DNA of 64,000 bases from Mucor racemosus (Eukaryota > Mucoromycota > Mucoromycetes > Mucorales > Mucoraceae), in the NCBI GenBank assembly GCA_027405735.1, contig JAPEHQ010000004.1:248001-312000 (forward strand), given 5' to 3'. The notes under the pieces were generated by a model. It searched no databases and was not told the origin of the DNA. It saw only the letters and a program-made list of their open reading frames with translations. Shown piece by piece: positions 13,022 through 23,462 of the stretch. The number at the start of each line of letters is the position of its first letter. Positions within the stretch are counted from its first letter, which is position 1. The position numbers were made by a program, and so were the translations under genes.

Positions 13022-13900
13022 GAATGTCATAATTAAAACCAAATATCTCTAGATAAAATATAGATACAAAACTAAGACTAACTTTATAATATTGCCCTCA
13101 TGTTATACTATGGTATGTCAAAGTTTCAAAGAAATTGGAATACCTAATACAAAAAATTCATCATTTTTAATATGTTGAGGCAGGTAAAGTCTGAAAATTC
13201 AGTTTTTGTAGCGAACATTTTGAAGCTCATTTTTATCCTTACCAATGCTCATGATTTTGATCAAAAAAAAGAAAAATTGCATTTTGACATAGAAAAATGA
13301 CGCTTAAATGCACAACAACGTGAGAGCAAAATGTAGGTACAGTTTATAGGCGTCTCTTAAAACTTTAATATAAAAAATTACATAATAAAAATGCTTACTT
13401 TTGGCCCAGAAACAGTTTTTTAGTTAAAGGATTTTAACTGAATAGTTTTGCTGTAAACTAACTTGAGTTTATACTGGATTACATAGAGCTCTAATTTTTG
13501 TGTATGTACATATTTTTTATTTTGCGATTACTAGTATATTTGGCTCTAAATTTGCAAAATTAGACAACAAAAATCGAAAAATGTCAAAATTCGTCCATCC
13601 AGACAAAAATATTTTTTAAAATTAATGTTCCGCTTTTAAGCGTATAGAGACTGAAAAATAAGATATTTAATAGCTTTTTGAAGAATTGAATATATGATAA
13701 TAGATAGAACATATAACCAGCTATAAATCCGAGGGGTGCTTCAATTTCTGTAATGGTTTAAATAAACAAACTAAATAATGTATAATAAAATGTATTTCAC
13801 AAAATGACATGTATTTTAAAAAATGACATACACGAAACTGAACTGTCATAGAATGGTATTTACTGTATTTAAGCCTACACCTATTGCAGTTTTTCTTTCT
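13022..13900 (-). repeat. Right arm of the ~0.88-kb inverted repeat
   Basis: Reverse-complement copy of 6016-6892, with few or no differences visible along the aligned stretch. The two arms flank about 6.1 kb that holds the whole Caf120-like gene. The outer end (CTATTGCAGTTTTTCTTTC) differs slightly from the left arm at the junction. I could not identify a target-site duplication. Confidence 0.9.
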
Positions 13901-14089
13901 TTCTCTTTGTTCTTTTTTCGTAAACCAAACGCACTTTTTATTGTCTTTTTTTAACCTTCAACCACATATTTTTACCTGCAACGTTAAAAACTGCTCTAAT
14001 GTTATTAAGATCAGGTGTTCAATACAATGTAAATGTTTCCAAATATAAATAATAATTTCCCTATAAATCCTTACTAAATATTTCCACAG

Positions 14090-14476
14090 TTTACTGTTAA
14101 TGTTCGCAGTAAAAAAAGAAAGCCAAAATATGCTGCTGCTGAGGAGCAACCTCCATCGAGGTGGCAGAAGTTGAACACTTCTGCTTGTCTTGATGGTTGG
14201 AAACCTTCAGTAGCATCTCTCCCTTCATCATCATCCCATTTTACTTCCTCTATCTTACTTTCTCTTCATCCCCATTTTCCAATAACATCACCAGCATCCG
14301 TATTATCATTACCTACACTGCCACTCCTTGGGATGGATCCTGTACCGTTTGCTCGCTCTGGATCAGTATCCTCTAATGATACTTTTCCTGCATATATATC
14401 TCAGGATACAGTCTATTTGGTGAATGACCAGGCGGGCAATGGTCAACAACAAAGACATGTCCGTTTTGACAACTAA
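14090..14476 (+). pseudogene. Orphan exon-like open frame, Ser/Pro/Leu-rich
   Basis: An open frame of about 128 codons follows a plausible splice acceptor (TTTCCACAG ending at 14089). It starts with a basic stretch (VRSKKRKPKYAAAEEQ), continues PSRWQKLN and CLDGWKP, then a Ser/Pro/Leu-rich middle, and ends RHVRFDN before a stop. I find no matching upstream exon, and the fragment lies between two copies of a repeat family. It may be the last exon of a lost gene or part of a mobile element. The family is not recognised. Confidence 0.3.
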
Positions 14477-15039
14477 AATCTGACAATGATGAAAGTATCA
14501 ACAACTGCAACACTTTATATTATATACACATCGTCTAAACATTGAAAGCACTATTATCTGAAGGGCGGGTAAGATGGCATTTCTATTTTTAGCAAAGGAA
14601 TATAAAGCACATCAACATTGTATTGGCCATAGCTTTCTCTACAAGCTGTCATGTATCCTATGACATTCTGTGTTGTTTATTATTGCTTATTAGCAAGAGT
14701 AATCTATACATTTAGCTTCGCGTATCATTCATTTTACTGTGTATTATCAAAAATTTTGCCATCGTGAGGCTTTGTATACGCGTTTTTAATCCATAGAATT
14801 TGATATAAAAGAATGAAAAGTATATCTTGTAGCAGCAAACATTTGAACTCAAGAATAAAGCACATAGTAGATATATTTAAGCATTTTTAAACGCAAGCAA
14901 TGCTAATACTTTTTTCAAATCTAGGCTATTAGTCAAATAGCTTTCTCATTTTAAAAAAAAAAAGATGAGCTCTATAATCAAATATTTCCCTACACAAAAC
15001 AGGAATCAACTCCACATTTTGATGGCGTTTAACTATGCA

Positions 15040-15405
15040 TAATCTGACATTAGAAGCTCATTTTAGCCTTTCATGATTTTGATCAAAATACAAAAGAATC
15101 GATTTTTGATACCAAAAACAACATCTAAATGTGAAACTGTAAGATAAAATTGTAATTACAATTAATTTTCTTTATATAAAAGTTTGATATAAAGATTAAA
15201 TAATAAAACTTTGTACTTTCCACATAAAAACGTTTTTAGGATTAGAGAATTCTTGCCGAATAGTTTTTGCGGTAGAAGAAACAGAGATTTATAATTGGGG
15301 TAATAGAGTGTCGAATTTTGTATATGAACGTATTTTTTGTTTTGCAACCAGTAACGTAGTTAGTTCTAAATTTGCAAAAATAGACAACAAAAAATCGAAA
15401 ATGTT
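15040..15405 (-). repeat. Diverged third copy of the inverted-repeat family
   Basis: This segment aligns with part of the right arm (about 13225-13600) in the same orientation but with many differences. Shared blocks include AAGCTCATTTT, CATGATTTTGATCAAAA, ATAATAAAA.CTT.CTTT, GAATAGTTTTTGC/GAATAGTTTTGCT, TTCTAAATTTGCAAAA and AGACAACAAAAA. The divergence indicates an old member of the same family. Confidence 0.65.
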
Positions 15406-15745
15406 AAAATTGGTTTACTAAACAGAAATGTTTTGCTCTGTTTCTTCAGTATCAATGATTCGACTATTATTGACACTGCTATATTAGAAAAAAAAAATAC
15501 CCACAAATATGACACAATTTCTGTTGATTAATCTTAGTTTTTGGGGGGTTCAAGATCATTTGTTTATTTAAATAATAATAATAAAAAAGAAATTGCTTGA
15601 TATTATCTACGTGGTTTGTAACAAAATTTTCGACGAGCATTGCAAAGATTAATTCAGAATCTCATTTTTTAGCAAAACAAAAACTTCAAAATGTAAATTT
15701 TCTCCAAAAGCCCTTACAAGTAAACTTAAATTAGAAACGTCTGCC

Positions 15746-15751
15746 AAAAAA
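15746..15751 (-). terminator. RNA polymerase III terminator of the tRNA gene
   Basis: A run of six A on the plus strand gives T6 on the minus strand within one or two bases of the tRNA 3' end, the expected Pol III stop signal. Confidence 0.75.
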
Positions 15752-15752
15752 T

Positions 15753-15827
15753 GGGCCGACACCGGGATTTGAACCCGGGATCTCGTGAATCCGAATCACG
15801 AAAGTTAACCACTCCTACACATCGGCC
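15753..15827 (-). tRNA. tRNA, anticodon CGG by best fold (Pro)
   Basis: A 75-nt cloverleaf on the minus strand. The acceptor strands pair (GGCCGAT with GTCGGCC, a G-U at the base), and the T arm is perfect (CCGGG, loop TTCAAAT, CCCGG). The anticodon stem CGTGA/TCACG encloses the 7-nt loop TTCGGAT, placing CGG at positions 34-36 after T33. The discriminator base is C and the T arm resembles eukaryotic tRNA-Pro. Two oddities are the weak D stem and A rather than G at position 37. If the loop register were shifted by one, the anticodon would be TCG (Arg), but then the stem does not pair. No intron is evident. Confidence 0.82.
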
Positions 15828-16064
15828 TGAATTTTTCTGGTTTTTTAATCCTTTATATTATGTTGATTGCAAAAAAAAAATTTTTTGGTGGCCGGGCGGC
15901 GCGGCGGCCTGGCACAGCATGGCAAGTATTATGGCAGTTTTGAAATTTTGATGTAGTTGTAATATGTATCAGGATAGTGATACCATTCTAAATTTGAATT
16001 TTTTGTTATAAAAAACTATTTTAATTTACAATTAATGAATTTTCAGGTACAACAGCTAGTGATA

Positions 16065-16545
16065 TTAAACGAGCCGAGCCTTTTTTATGCAGCCGAGCTT
16101 TTCTCAAGGCTCGTTAAAGTTAGACGAGCTTACAAAAAAGCTCGTTCAACCTCGACGAGCTTTTTTTTGCGCGTGACTAGAGCTCGTTTACCCCAAACGA
16201 GCTTTTTTATGCAGCGACTAAAACTCATCATCTCAATGCGAGCTTTATTTTACCTTTCCAGTGACAAATATCTAAAGTAAAGCAAACTTATGAATGTCAA
16301 TTGACAATTATCTAAAGTAATAATGTCATAGCATTTACTAATTATTATTTAAATTTGAACTTTTTGAAAAGAAGTCAAAAGCTCGTCTTTCTCAAACGAG
16401 CTTTTTAAAAAAAAGTCAAAAACTCGTCTTTGTCAAACGAGCTTTTATTAAAGCTCGGCTCGAGCTCGAGTGATACAAAGCTCGGCTCGTTGTGGCGAGC
16501 TTTGGTCAAGCTCGTCCTAGGCTCGGCTCGTCTTTTATACTTAAC
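16065..16545. repeat. Cluster of AGCTCG-core hairpins
   Basis: At least seven short inverted repeats built on GCTCGT/ACGAGC sit within about 480 bp. Examples are a 12-bp stem AAAAAAGCTCGT/ACGAGCTTTTTT around 16134-16167, AGCTCGTTT/AAACGAGCT around 16192-16214, and two AAA(A)GCTCG/CGAGCTTTT pairs around 16378-16448. The right end becomes a run of GCTCGGCTCGAGCTCGAG motifs. Small ORFs across it are by-products. This is either a decayed foldback element or a hairpin-rich repeat; no coding content is supported. Confidence 0.7.
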
Positions 16546-18659
16546 AACAGCGATGTCTCGTTTAGAAATCCGATGATTTTTTCTAATCTTCAAGGAATTT
16601 TATGCTGCATCTATCATGCTTGTTTAATTGTTTTAGATAAGGTTTTCTTATCTGAAATACTTTTAGTTGTCGTATACATTTTTTTTTTGCAAAAATCCGG
16701 CGGATATACGTTGATAAATCGCATTTTGTATAGGGGCGTTATTTTCACTGATCTATCAGAATTACAATATCCCAAATATAGACAGATATAGAAAGTTCTA
16801 TTGTTCAGTAGCTGGTTTCTGTCATCCAGGAACTAATAATTAAACGTAACTTTTAGCAATGTCCCTACTGAAACATAACATTCTATTATTACGGGAAAAA
16901 TAATGTAAAAAGCCCATGTTAACATTAATTAATATGTACGTAAATGTACGTAAATGTACTTAAATAATATCATTTATTTACATTATCTTAATGTTATCAT
17001 GGCTTTTCTAGTTAAATAATGTTAAAATTCAAAAATTGCATTATTTTCATGATATTGTATATCATGTACTTCCATCCCCCCATTTAATGTATATCCATAC
17101 ACATTTATTGATTAATAACAATTTATATTGTCACATCTAATGGATCCCTGTCCATTAGGTCTTATCACATAATCCCAATAATTATATAAACCCACATTTA
17201 ATTCATTCTAATAAACGGTACTTTTTATGTTGATTTTAATTTACAAAGTCTCGATAACTCATTCACGTTTAATCTTAAAATGCGCAAATATCCATTTATC
17301 ACGACACGACAATACTTTTTTTTTTAGACATGCATCTCACATTTTATGCACTTTATAGATAGTTAATATATACGTATAATGTCTTATTTGGTCTGAACTG
17401 CCAAAAATATTGAATGTTACGTTATAAATTGCGTATAAATCTAAACGTGTATACTTCCTGATATGATATCATAGTAAATTGTGTATCAGCAAGCAAAAAG
17501 TAGTTTCTACATTCAATCATAATGTATAGGCTTCTCACTAGATCAATTTATCTTTTTTTAAAAAAGAATAGCAAAGTCTAGTGAATTGCATTACTGCACT
17601 TTCTACTTGAAGTATGTAAAAAGAAATCATCAAGCATCTAATATGTGTTTTTTTTTTTCGGCTGTAAGCTCTCAATGACAACAAAAGAAGAATGATAACC
17701 TGATTAAATATTTGGGATTCCTTGAGCCTATCAATTTCAACCTTTCTACAATGTTTGTTTTTTTCTAGGACAAGATATTTTTTGAAAAGTAAACATCTAG
17801 ATTGCTCTTTGAGTTACTAAAAGAAGCTAGTTTTCAAACAGATCTCATACATTATGGTGCGATGCAGATTGCTTTTTCTACTATTTGTATAAAAATACAG
17901 CTCATAAATATAGTTGTAAAGAAAGGAACATGCTTCATGTTGTAACATTGCATGTCAGTTGATTTAGAACAGTGGGAATATACATATATATATATATATA
18001 GATTGCTTTTTGGTAGAGACGTCGTTCACCTTGTAAATACATTATAAACTAGATTTCAGACATTATTAAATGTAATCAATGCAATTTTCTTGATCGTCAA
18101 AAGGCATCGACGGCTTTAAAATATCACTGTTATATTTCAGATTTTTGGGTTAAAGAATTGTTTCTCTAGTTGCAATCATTAAATAACAGAATATATTTGA
18201 AGAATATGAATGTATGCATAAACTTCTTCTACTTCTATCATTTTGCTATTGGGTCTTGTATAACACACATCCGGCACTCATTTTGTTTACAGCTTATGCA
18301 TTCATGCATTGTCTACACAATTTAATTTGAACAAAACAATATCTCTAGAAACAGCATATTTTGGGGGAAAATCTAAATGAACTCACTGACCTTTTTTTTT
18401 TTATTCACATGGACAAACGTGTTTACTTTACTATTCATGGGATGTTGTTCGTTACACACTAAACATTCAATTTTAAATTCTAATTTAACTGAGTGTGCTT
18501 CAATATTTTTTTGTTTTTGATGCTGGTCCTATTTATTTATTACAAAAGTGCTGCTTGCTGCATTTTCCCTCTTTCTCTCCCCCTTCTTTCTTTTTTTGTT
18601 TCTCTTTCCGGTTCTTTTTCTTGCAAAATTATTAAAAAAAAAAAAAAAAAAGTTTGTGA
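16546..18659. other. Intergenic, AT-rich
   Basis: No gene seen. It holds short direct repeats of AAATGTACGT near 16933-16968, a (TA)n run at about 17980-18000, and several T or A homopolymers. The 3' part must contain the promoter of the poly-His gene; an A18 run precedes its start codon. Confidence 0.5.
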
Positions 18660-20058
18660 ATGTCTCTATCCTATGACTTTATAGTATCAGAATTTAGACA
18701 TTATGATTGTAAGGACACATTTATCAAACAGAATGATATGAATACATCATCTCCACCATCATATTCTTCTGTATTAGCAGAGAAATACCAACAACAATGT
18801 ACAACATGGGATAAGAAGGTAAGTAACACTTGGCTTTAATCCGGGCCCTTTTTCTTAATTTCAGTCGCTGTAGTTGTATGAAATGGATCATTTATTACAG
18901 TCTATGAAAAGATCTATGCAAGATACACAAATCATGTTGACATCGTATCAAAGATGCTGTCAAAGGTAAACTTCAATACAACCTGAAATAAATCAATGAC
19001 TAATATCAATTCAATAAACCAGACTCGAATTAAAGAATCAAGCGCTTTTATTGAGCCTGAAGAATGAACTAAGTTTGGTATCCGACATGTAAGGTTGATC
19101 AATGATGGCTGACTCCGCCTCTTTGACTAATAATACGAAATACCATTTAAATTATAGTGATACAACATCATTCGATATTGTACCAAACCAATCGGAACAA
19201 ACATATCAAAATCATACAAATGACAGCCTAAATCGCATGAATCAATCATTACAAAACTTGATAAAAGAAGCCGAATCAAGTTTAAATACTCGCTTATCAA
19301 CGTTTGATGCACTTGTAGATCATTCTTCTACTACTAGCAGTAGATTAAGGAAAACTAAATCATGTCCCAAATTAGATAAGCAGTTACAGCAAAAGAAAAG
19401 GTATCTTTATAGTCAATGGAAATTAGCTATTACTATGAAGCAATTTATCGAAACTGTTCAAATTACCACAAAAGAAAAAAAACTTGAATCAAAAATTGCA
19501 AATACTACAATCGAAAATAATAATACAACAATACATCATCATCATCATCACATCCATCATCATCACCACCATCATCACCACCACCATCATCATAATTATT
19601 TCAATATGATTGAAACAACATCACAAACACTACCATCAAATGCTCAAACACCTCCTCCAGTACCACCCAAGATGCTTCGTAGTGCCTCGTCCCTGACATC
19701 GCTCTTTAAATATGCTATTGATACAGTGGGTGGCTTCATTCCACAATCACCCCCTTCCATAACAGACATGCCACAAACTAAGCCTACCACAATAATAACA
19801 AAAACAACAATATCAGCTACTAATTTATCCAAATCAACATTACATCGAACCATGTTTTTATCCACCATTTTGATCATACGTAAACTAAATTATTCTTCTC
19901 TTTGGATTCACAGAGGAAATCAAATGTTGACTAGATGGAAATCTCATCCACAATACAATCATTGGATGCATAGAGGACAATTGTTATGGTATATTCTTCA
20001 GCTCGTTGCTTTAAAGTCAATTAATACAAACACATCTATCAAACCTTTTATTTTGTAA
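18660..20058 (+). CDS. Unrecognised protein with a poly-His run
   Basis: Four exons: 18660-18818, 18901-18965, 19023-19088 and 19158-20058, with all phases consistent, giving 396 residues. The last intron uses GTAAGG and TTATAG, which removes a stop immediately after the exon-3 end. I do not recognise the family. The N-terminal third (to about residue 140) looks helical (WDKKSMKRSMQDTQIML, LELKNQALLLSLKNEL, LIKEAESSLNTRLSTFDALV). A basic segment RLRKTKSCPKLDKQLQQKKR follows, then a run of about 20 residues that is all His except one Ile, a PPPVPPK proline motif, an SSLTSLFKYAIDTVGGFIP segment, and a Thr/Ile-rich stretch. The C-terminus (LWIHRGNQML, NHWMHRGQLLWYIL) is hydrophobic and aromatic. 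It could be an adaptor or membrane-associated protein, but no function is supported. Confidence 0.65.
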
Positions 20059-21425
20059 ATACTCAATTCTGTATATAATTTTTGTAAATATTAATAAAAA
20101 CACTTACTGTTCAATGTATAAAACTCAAGTAGATGACATATAATACACTTCTGTTTGAGAGGTATCCAGTCTTTGTAAAGTATTAACACGAATTCAGTTA
20201 TATGTTTTCCATTTTTATCTCATTGTTTGTATGAAATACTTGTTTACTCATTGCACATAGCAATAAATTGTGGATTTTTTGCGACAATATGAAAAATACA
20301 TTGTTTTTCTGGGAACTTGATAGCAACCGTGGAAAATGCATATGGTGAGTTAACTATATTTGGTTTCAATATCGGAATAAGGCCTTTGTTATCCGGTTCA
20401 GGGATTGCAAAATTAGGGCGCTTCTGTTGTTCAAATCATTGATATAAGTAGTGTAACCTACAGAGAACTTTGAGAAGCAGGGCAGAACTTTCCTTGTCAT
20501 AAAGAGTATGCTAAAAAAGAGTAACGAGCATGATTTCCACATTCGCCTCTCTGTAATTGCATGCGTCAGCAGTGTAACCTTCAAAAAAGCCGCTTTTCAA
20601 CTCAATATGTATCCCTATTTGCAGCAAAAAACAAAAAAAAATTACTGATCTACGGTATCTATTCCAGCATGCACATTCGCTTATAGATACCATTTGTTTG
20701 TATAATGTCCATGATTGCCTATGTTTCTGATTCATTACGCTTTTTGAAAGCCATTCATGCACTATTCTCCGCCAGAAAAATGAACATTTCAAAGATTTTT
20801 TACAACACCTATTAATTATAAATAAACAATATAAATTATGAACACATCCTTTTTATAGATTTTAAAAATGCACTATATTTTTTATTCTGTAAAAAACTGA
20901 TAATATCCTTAAAAATCGTATATTTTAACGCTACTGCTTCACCAATTTCCGCATAAATCAACAGTTAAAAGAGCGCATATCTTTACACAAAAGCTTCCCC
21001 TGATGCTCAGAAGCATATCAAACGATTTTTCTTGACCAAGAGACACTTTTGTATCATATTTGCGTTTTTTTTCAAATTATCAGTTTTGATGCGATTTTCC
21101 ATGAGGTATACCTCATGAAAAATCTCAATTTCGACAAATTTCAATTTTTCGCCCCGAAAACGGAACTTTTTTATAAGATATATATTAGTACCAACTGACC
21201 GCAAAAGCTTAATCTTTTGTCTGAAAACCTTTATTCTGAGATTTATTATTAAAATATTTGCGCTTTTTGCGAAAAACGCCAATCTCTTTTCTTGTATTTT
21301 TCTCAACATTTTGTAAGCAGACATTTTTTGCCTTTAGCACCATTGAATAGATATTAAAAAGTACTAAAATAGTTAATTAATATAATTTCAACTTTGGCTT
21401 ATTAATTTTTGGATTTATGGCCAAG
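20059..21425. other. Intergenic, AT-rich with weak ORFs
   Basis: The only open frames are short minus-strand ones (about 20366-20584 and 20511-20792) with no recognisable motif and no splice partner I could justify. They could be remnants of an older element. Nothing else is seen apart from 3' flank sequence of the poly-His gene. Confidence 0.45.
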
Positions 21426-21439
21426 AAACCATCGATTTT
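21426..21439. repeat. Target-site duplication of the SINE, copy 1
   Basis: AAACCATCGATTTT, repeated exactly at 21846-21859. This copy runs into the poly(T) (minus-strand poly(A)) tail of the element. Confidence 0.85.
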
Positions 21440-21845
21440 TTTTTTTTAGGGTAGAACGTAGTGGATATACTTTATTTATTATTATTTAATGTGAAGACTT
21501 AATATACATGAAACTCCTACAATAACGTTTCATGTAGCACAACGTAAGCCATATGGGAAGAGGTTGAGAGGTCTCCACAAGTGGGCCTACTGTAAACAAG
21601 GTCGCTATAATGATTATACTATGAAAGATGGGAAAGAAATCGACTAATTAAAGTGCTGCACCAAGAGCCAAAACGGGCATGCGGAGAACGTCATACGAAA
21701 AAGTTGTGGGTTGGTGACATGACACTAAACAGGAAATACAGTACTACATAATATTATCAAACAAACTTGCGTCCACCAGGATTCGAACTCGAGTCGTGCG
21801 CTTGGGAAGTACACTTCTTAACCATTCGGCCCAACCACCAAGGGC
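21440..21845 (-). mobile_element. tRNA-derived SINE insertion
   Basis: A 406-bp insertion in minus orientation bounded by an exact 14-bp direct repeat (AAACCATCGATTTT at 21426-21439 and 21846-21859). Its 5' head (minus strand from 21845) is tRNA-like, with an A-box-like GGGCCGAATGGTTAAG and a perfect B box GTTCGAATC. The two would-be acceptor strands do not pair, so it is not a functional tRNA. The 3' end finishes in an A-rich tail of about 8-12 residues. tRNA-like head, unrelated body, A tail and a target duplication together define a SINE mobilised by a LINE-type enzyme. The open frames at 21757-22056 are by-products of the tRNA-like head. Confidence 0.8.
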
Positions 21846-21859
21846 AAACCATCGATTTT
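21846..21859. repeat. Target-site duplication of the SINE, copy 2
   Basis: AAACCATCGATTTT, exact match to 21426-21439, directly abutting the tRNA-like head of the element. Confidence 0.85.
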
Positions 21860-22433
21860 GAAGAAAAAATGGTAATTTGGATCAAAAATGAATCCTTCGC
21901 CAATTTCAATTTGAATCCCCGCTCCAGCGGCAGTGGCAAAAACTGTTTCTTGCGAGTACAGTATAATAAATTGCTTTGGGGCGATTTATAAAAGACAGAT
22001 CGTAGCGTCGAGGTACTATACCAACACTGGCTATATAATGAGAATAAAAGATTCATTTTTTAAGTTTTATTGTACTATATATTTTTAATGGTAGGCATAA
22101 TATGTATTTCATTTTATTTACTACCAATTGAATACGCATACAAAATGACTTAATGCTATGTCCTTTATTGTGTAAACTGTGTAATGCTCATTACCTATAT
22201 TCAGTACTGTACATATATTCTTCATCTTTCTTATAAAGTTTAAAAGAAGCTTTACGAAGCACACTATTTTGATATATGTATATACGGTAGAATATAATGT
22301 ATTTCGACTGAATATGGAAATGATATATTTTATATATAGATATACTGCTTTCTGTAAAATACAAACTCTTAAACAGCAACTTTCTTCTTTGAGGTCTGAT
22401 CAATTCTATATCAGAAAAGCTATTTAATACAGC

Positions 22434-23462
22434 GGTAAAGAGGTTCCAAAGCCTGATGATATTGACCTACTAATTCACAATGAAGAGACCCTTGCTAAAT
22501 TCAATTTCTCTGGGCTGAAAGTCATGACAGAAATAGTTGCTATGGGCGTGAAAAAATATAAATAATATCTGAATCTTCACAACAGATATTCTCCACTTGC
22601 TATAATTGATGATATGTCGGTCGTTGATGATTTTGAGCCTCTTACAGTCTCATGTAATATGTATGCTGCAGATACTGGCTTTGGTTCAGGCAATTATAGA
22701 AGAAAACGTTTAGTTGAGAAGGACAAACGAGAAACTGAACGAGGCAAACAAGCTCAAGTGGTTGAAAACAAATTAGCTGAATCGAGTGTATTATTGGTGA
22801 ACCATGTAAATTATATACAAGCTAGTTTAGTTAATCTCAAACAAGACATAACAACGTTAAGACCCTTCTATCATCCGAAAAAATGGTGAATTTAAATAGA
22901 AAGACAGAAAGCATCGACAAGCGTTTTCGTTCTCGTATTTGTTTGAAAGAAAGACTATTCTGCTCTGGTACTTCCGGACAAGGCTCTCTGATTATGTTCA
23001 TTGGGGATAGAGAAACTTGTGTCGGTTGAACATTGAAATGGTGTCTAAGATACGAAGGAAAGTGGAAGCCTAAATTACATGTCGCTTCTTCACTTGTCAA
23101 ATTTACAAATGAACATAAGGCCTCACAAACTTGCGTGTATTTCTTTAACACCATAACGAGCCCCCTAAAGAATGTCATAATCAAAGGTAGAGAAACCAAC
23201 AAAGCCGTTAATAGGGGCATTTTTATGTCTAAATCCTTGATGTGTCTCTTTTAAGAACCACAGAGCTGTACAATCAAGAGACAAAACGTCTGCCTTGGCA
23301 ATTACCGTTTCTGGCCTCTCGTACATGCTCTTCAAGGAGCCATTACCAGTGTTCAATCTATACATCAGTCAATCTAATGCTGGAATTTTTTATAAGATCA
23401 TTGCTTTCTGTACAAGAAACGGAGACAGGGACAGCAGCGATGCTGCTTTACTGGTTGATTGA
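22434..23462 (+). pseudogene. Decayed TnpB/Fanzor-like (Cas12f1-like TNB domain) gene
   Basis: A broken coding region readable across three frames. Segment 22434-22889 (one internal TAA at about 22563) includes CNMYAADTGFGSGNYRRKR and ends YHPKKW. Segment 22883-23220 includes SGQGSLIMFIGDRETCVG, an in-frame TGA, then LRYEGKWKPKLH and NEHKASQTCVYFFN. Segment 23220-23462 reads CLNP, a TGA, CVSFKNHRAVQSRDKTSALAI and so on to LLVD. SQTC-x2-C ... C-x4-C followed by RD-x3-ALAI is the zinc ribbon plus RuvC-III aspartate layout of TnpB-type nucleases and their eukaryotic Fanzor relatives. The second Cys of the first pair is Phe here. At least two frameshifts and three stops make it non-functional. 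I did not find a RuvC-I motif, so the 5' part may be missing. Family assignment is inference from motif order. Confidence 0.6.

Noticed and set aside
20366..20792. Minus-strand ORFs with repeated GYT-like peptides
   Set aside because: Short, overlapping in different frames, no motif, start or splice support; may be a decayed element but not enough to annotate.
21007..21324. 105-residue Lys/Ile-rich minus-strand ORF
   Set aside because: Composition is what random AT-rich sequence gives; no motif or gene context.
21771..21845. Functional tRNA gene on the minus strand
   Set aside because: A and B boxes are present but the acceptor strands do not pair, the T stem is mismatched, and the segment is the head of an insertion flanked by target duplications.
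22837..23365. Minus-strand ORFs of 127 and 66 residues
   Set aside because: The plus strand carries the ordered zinc-ribbon and RD motifs of the decayed nuclease; the minus frames overlap it and are best seen as shadows.
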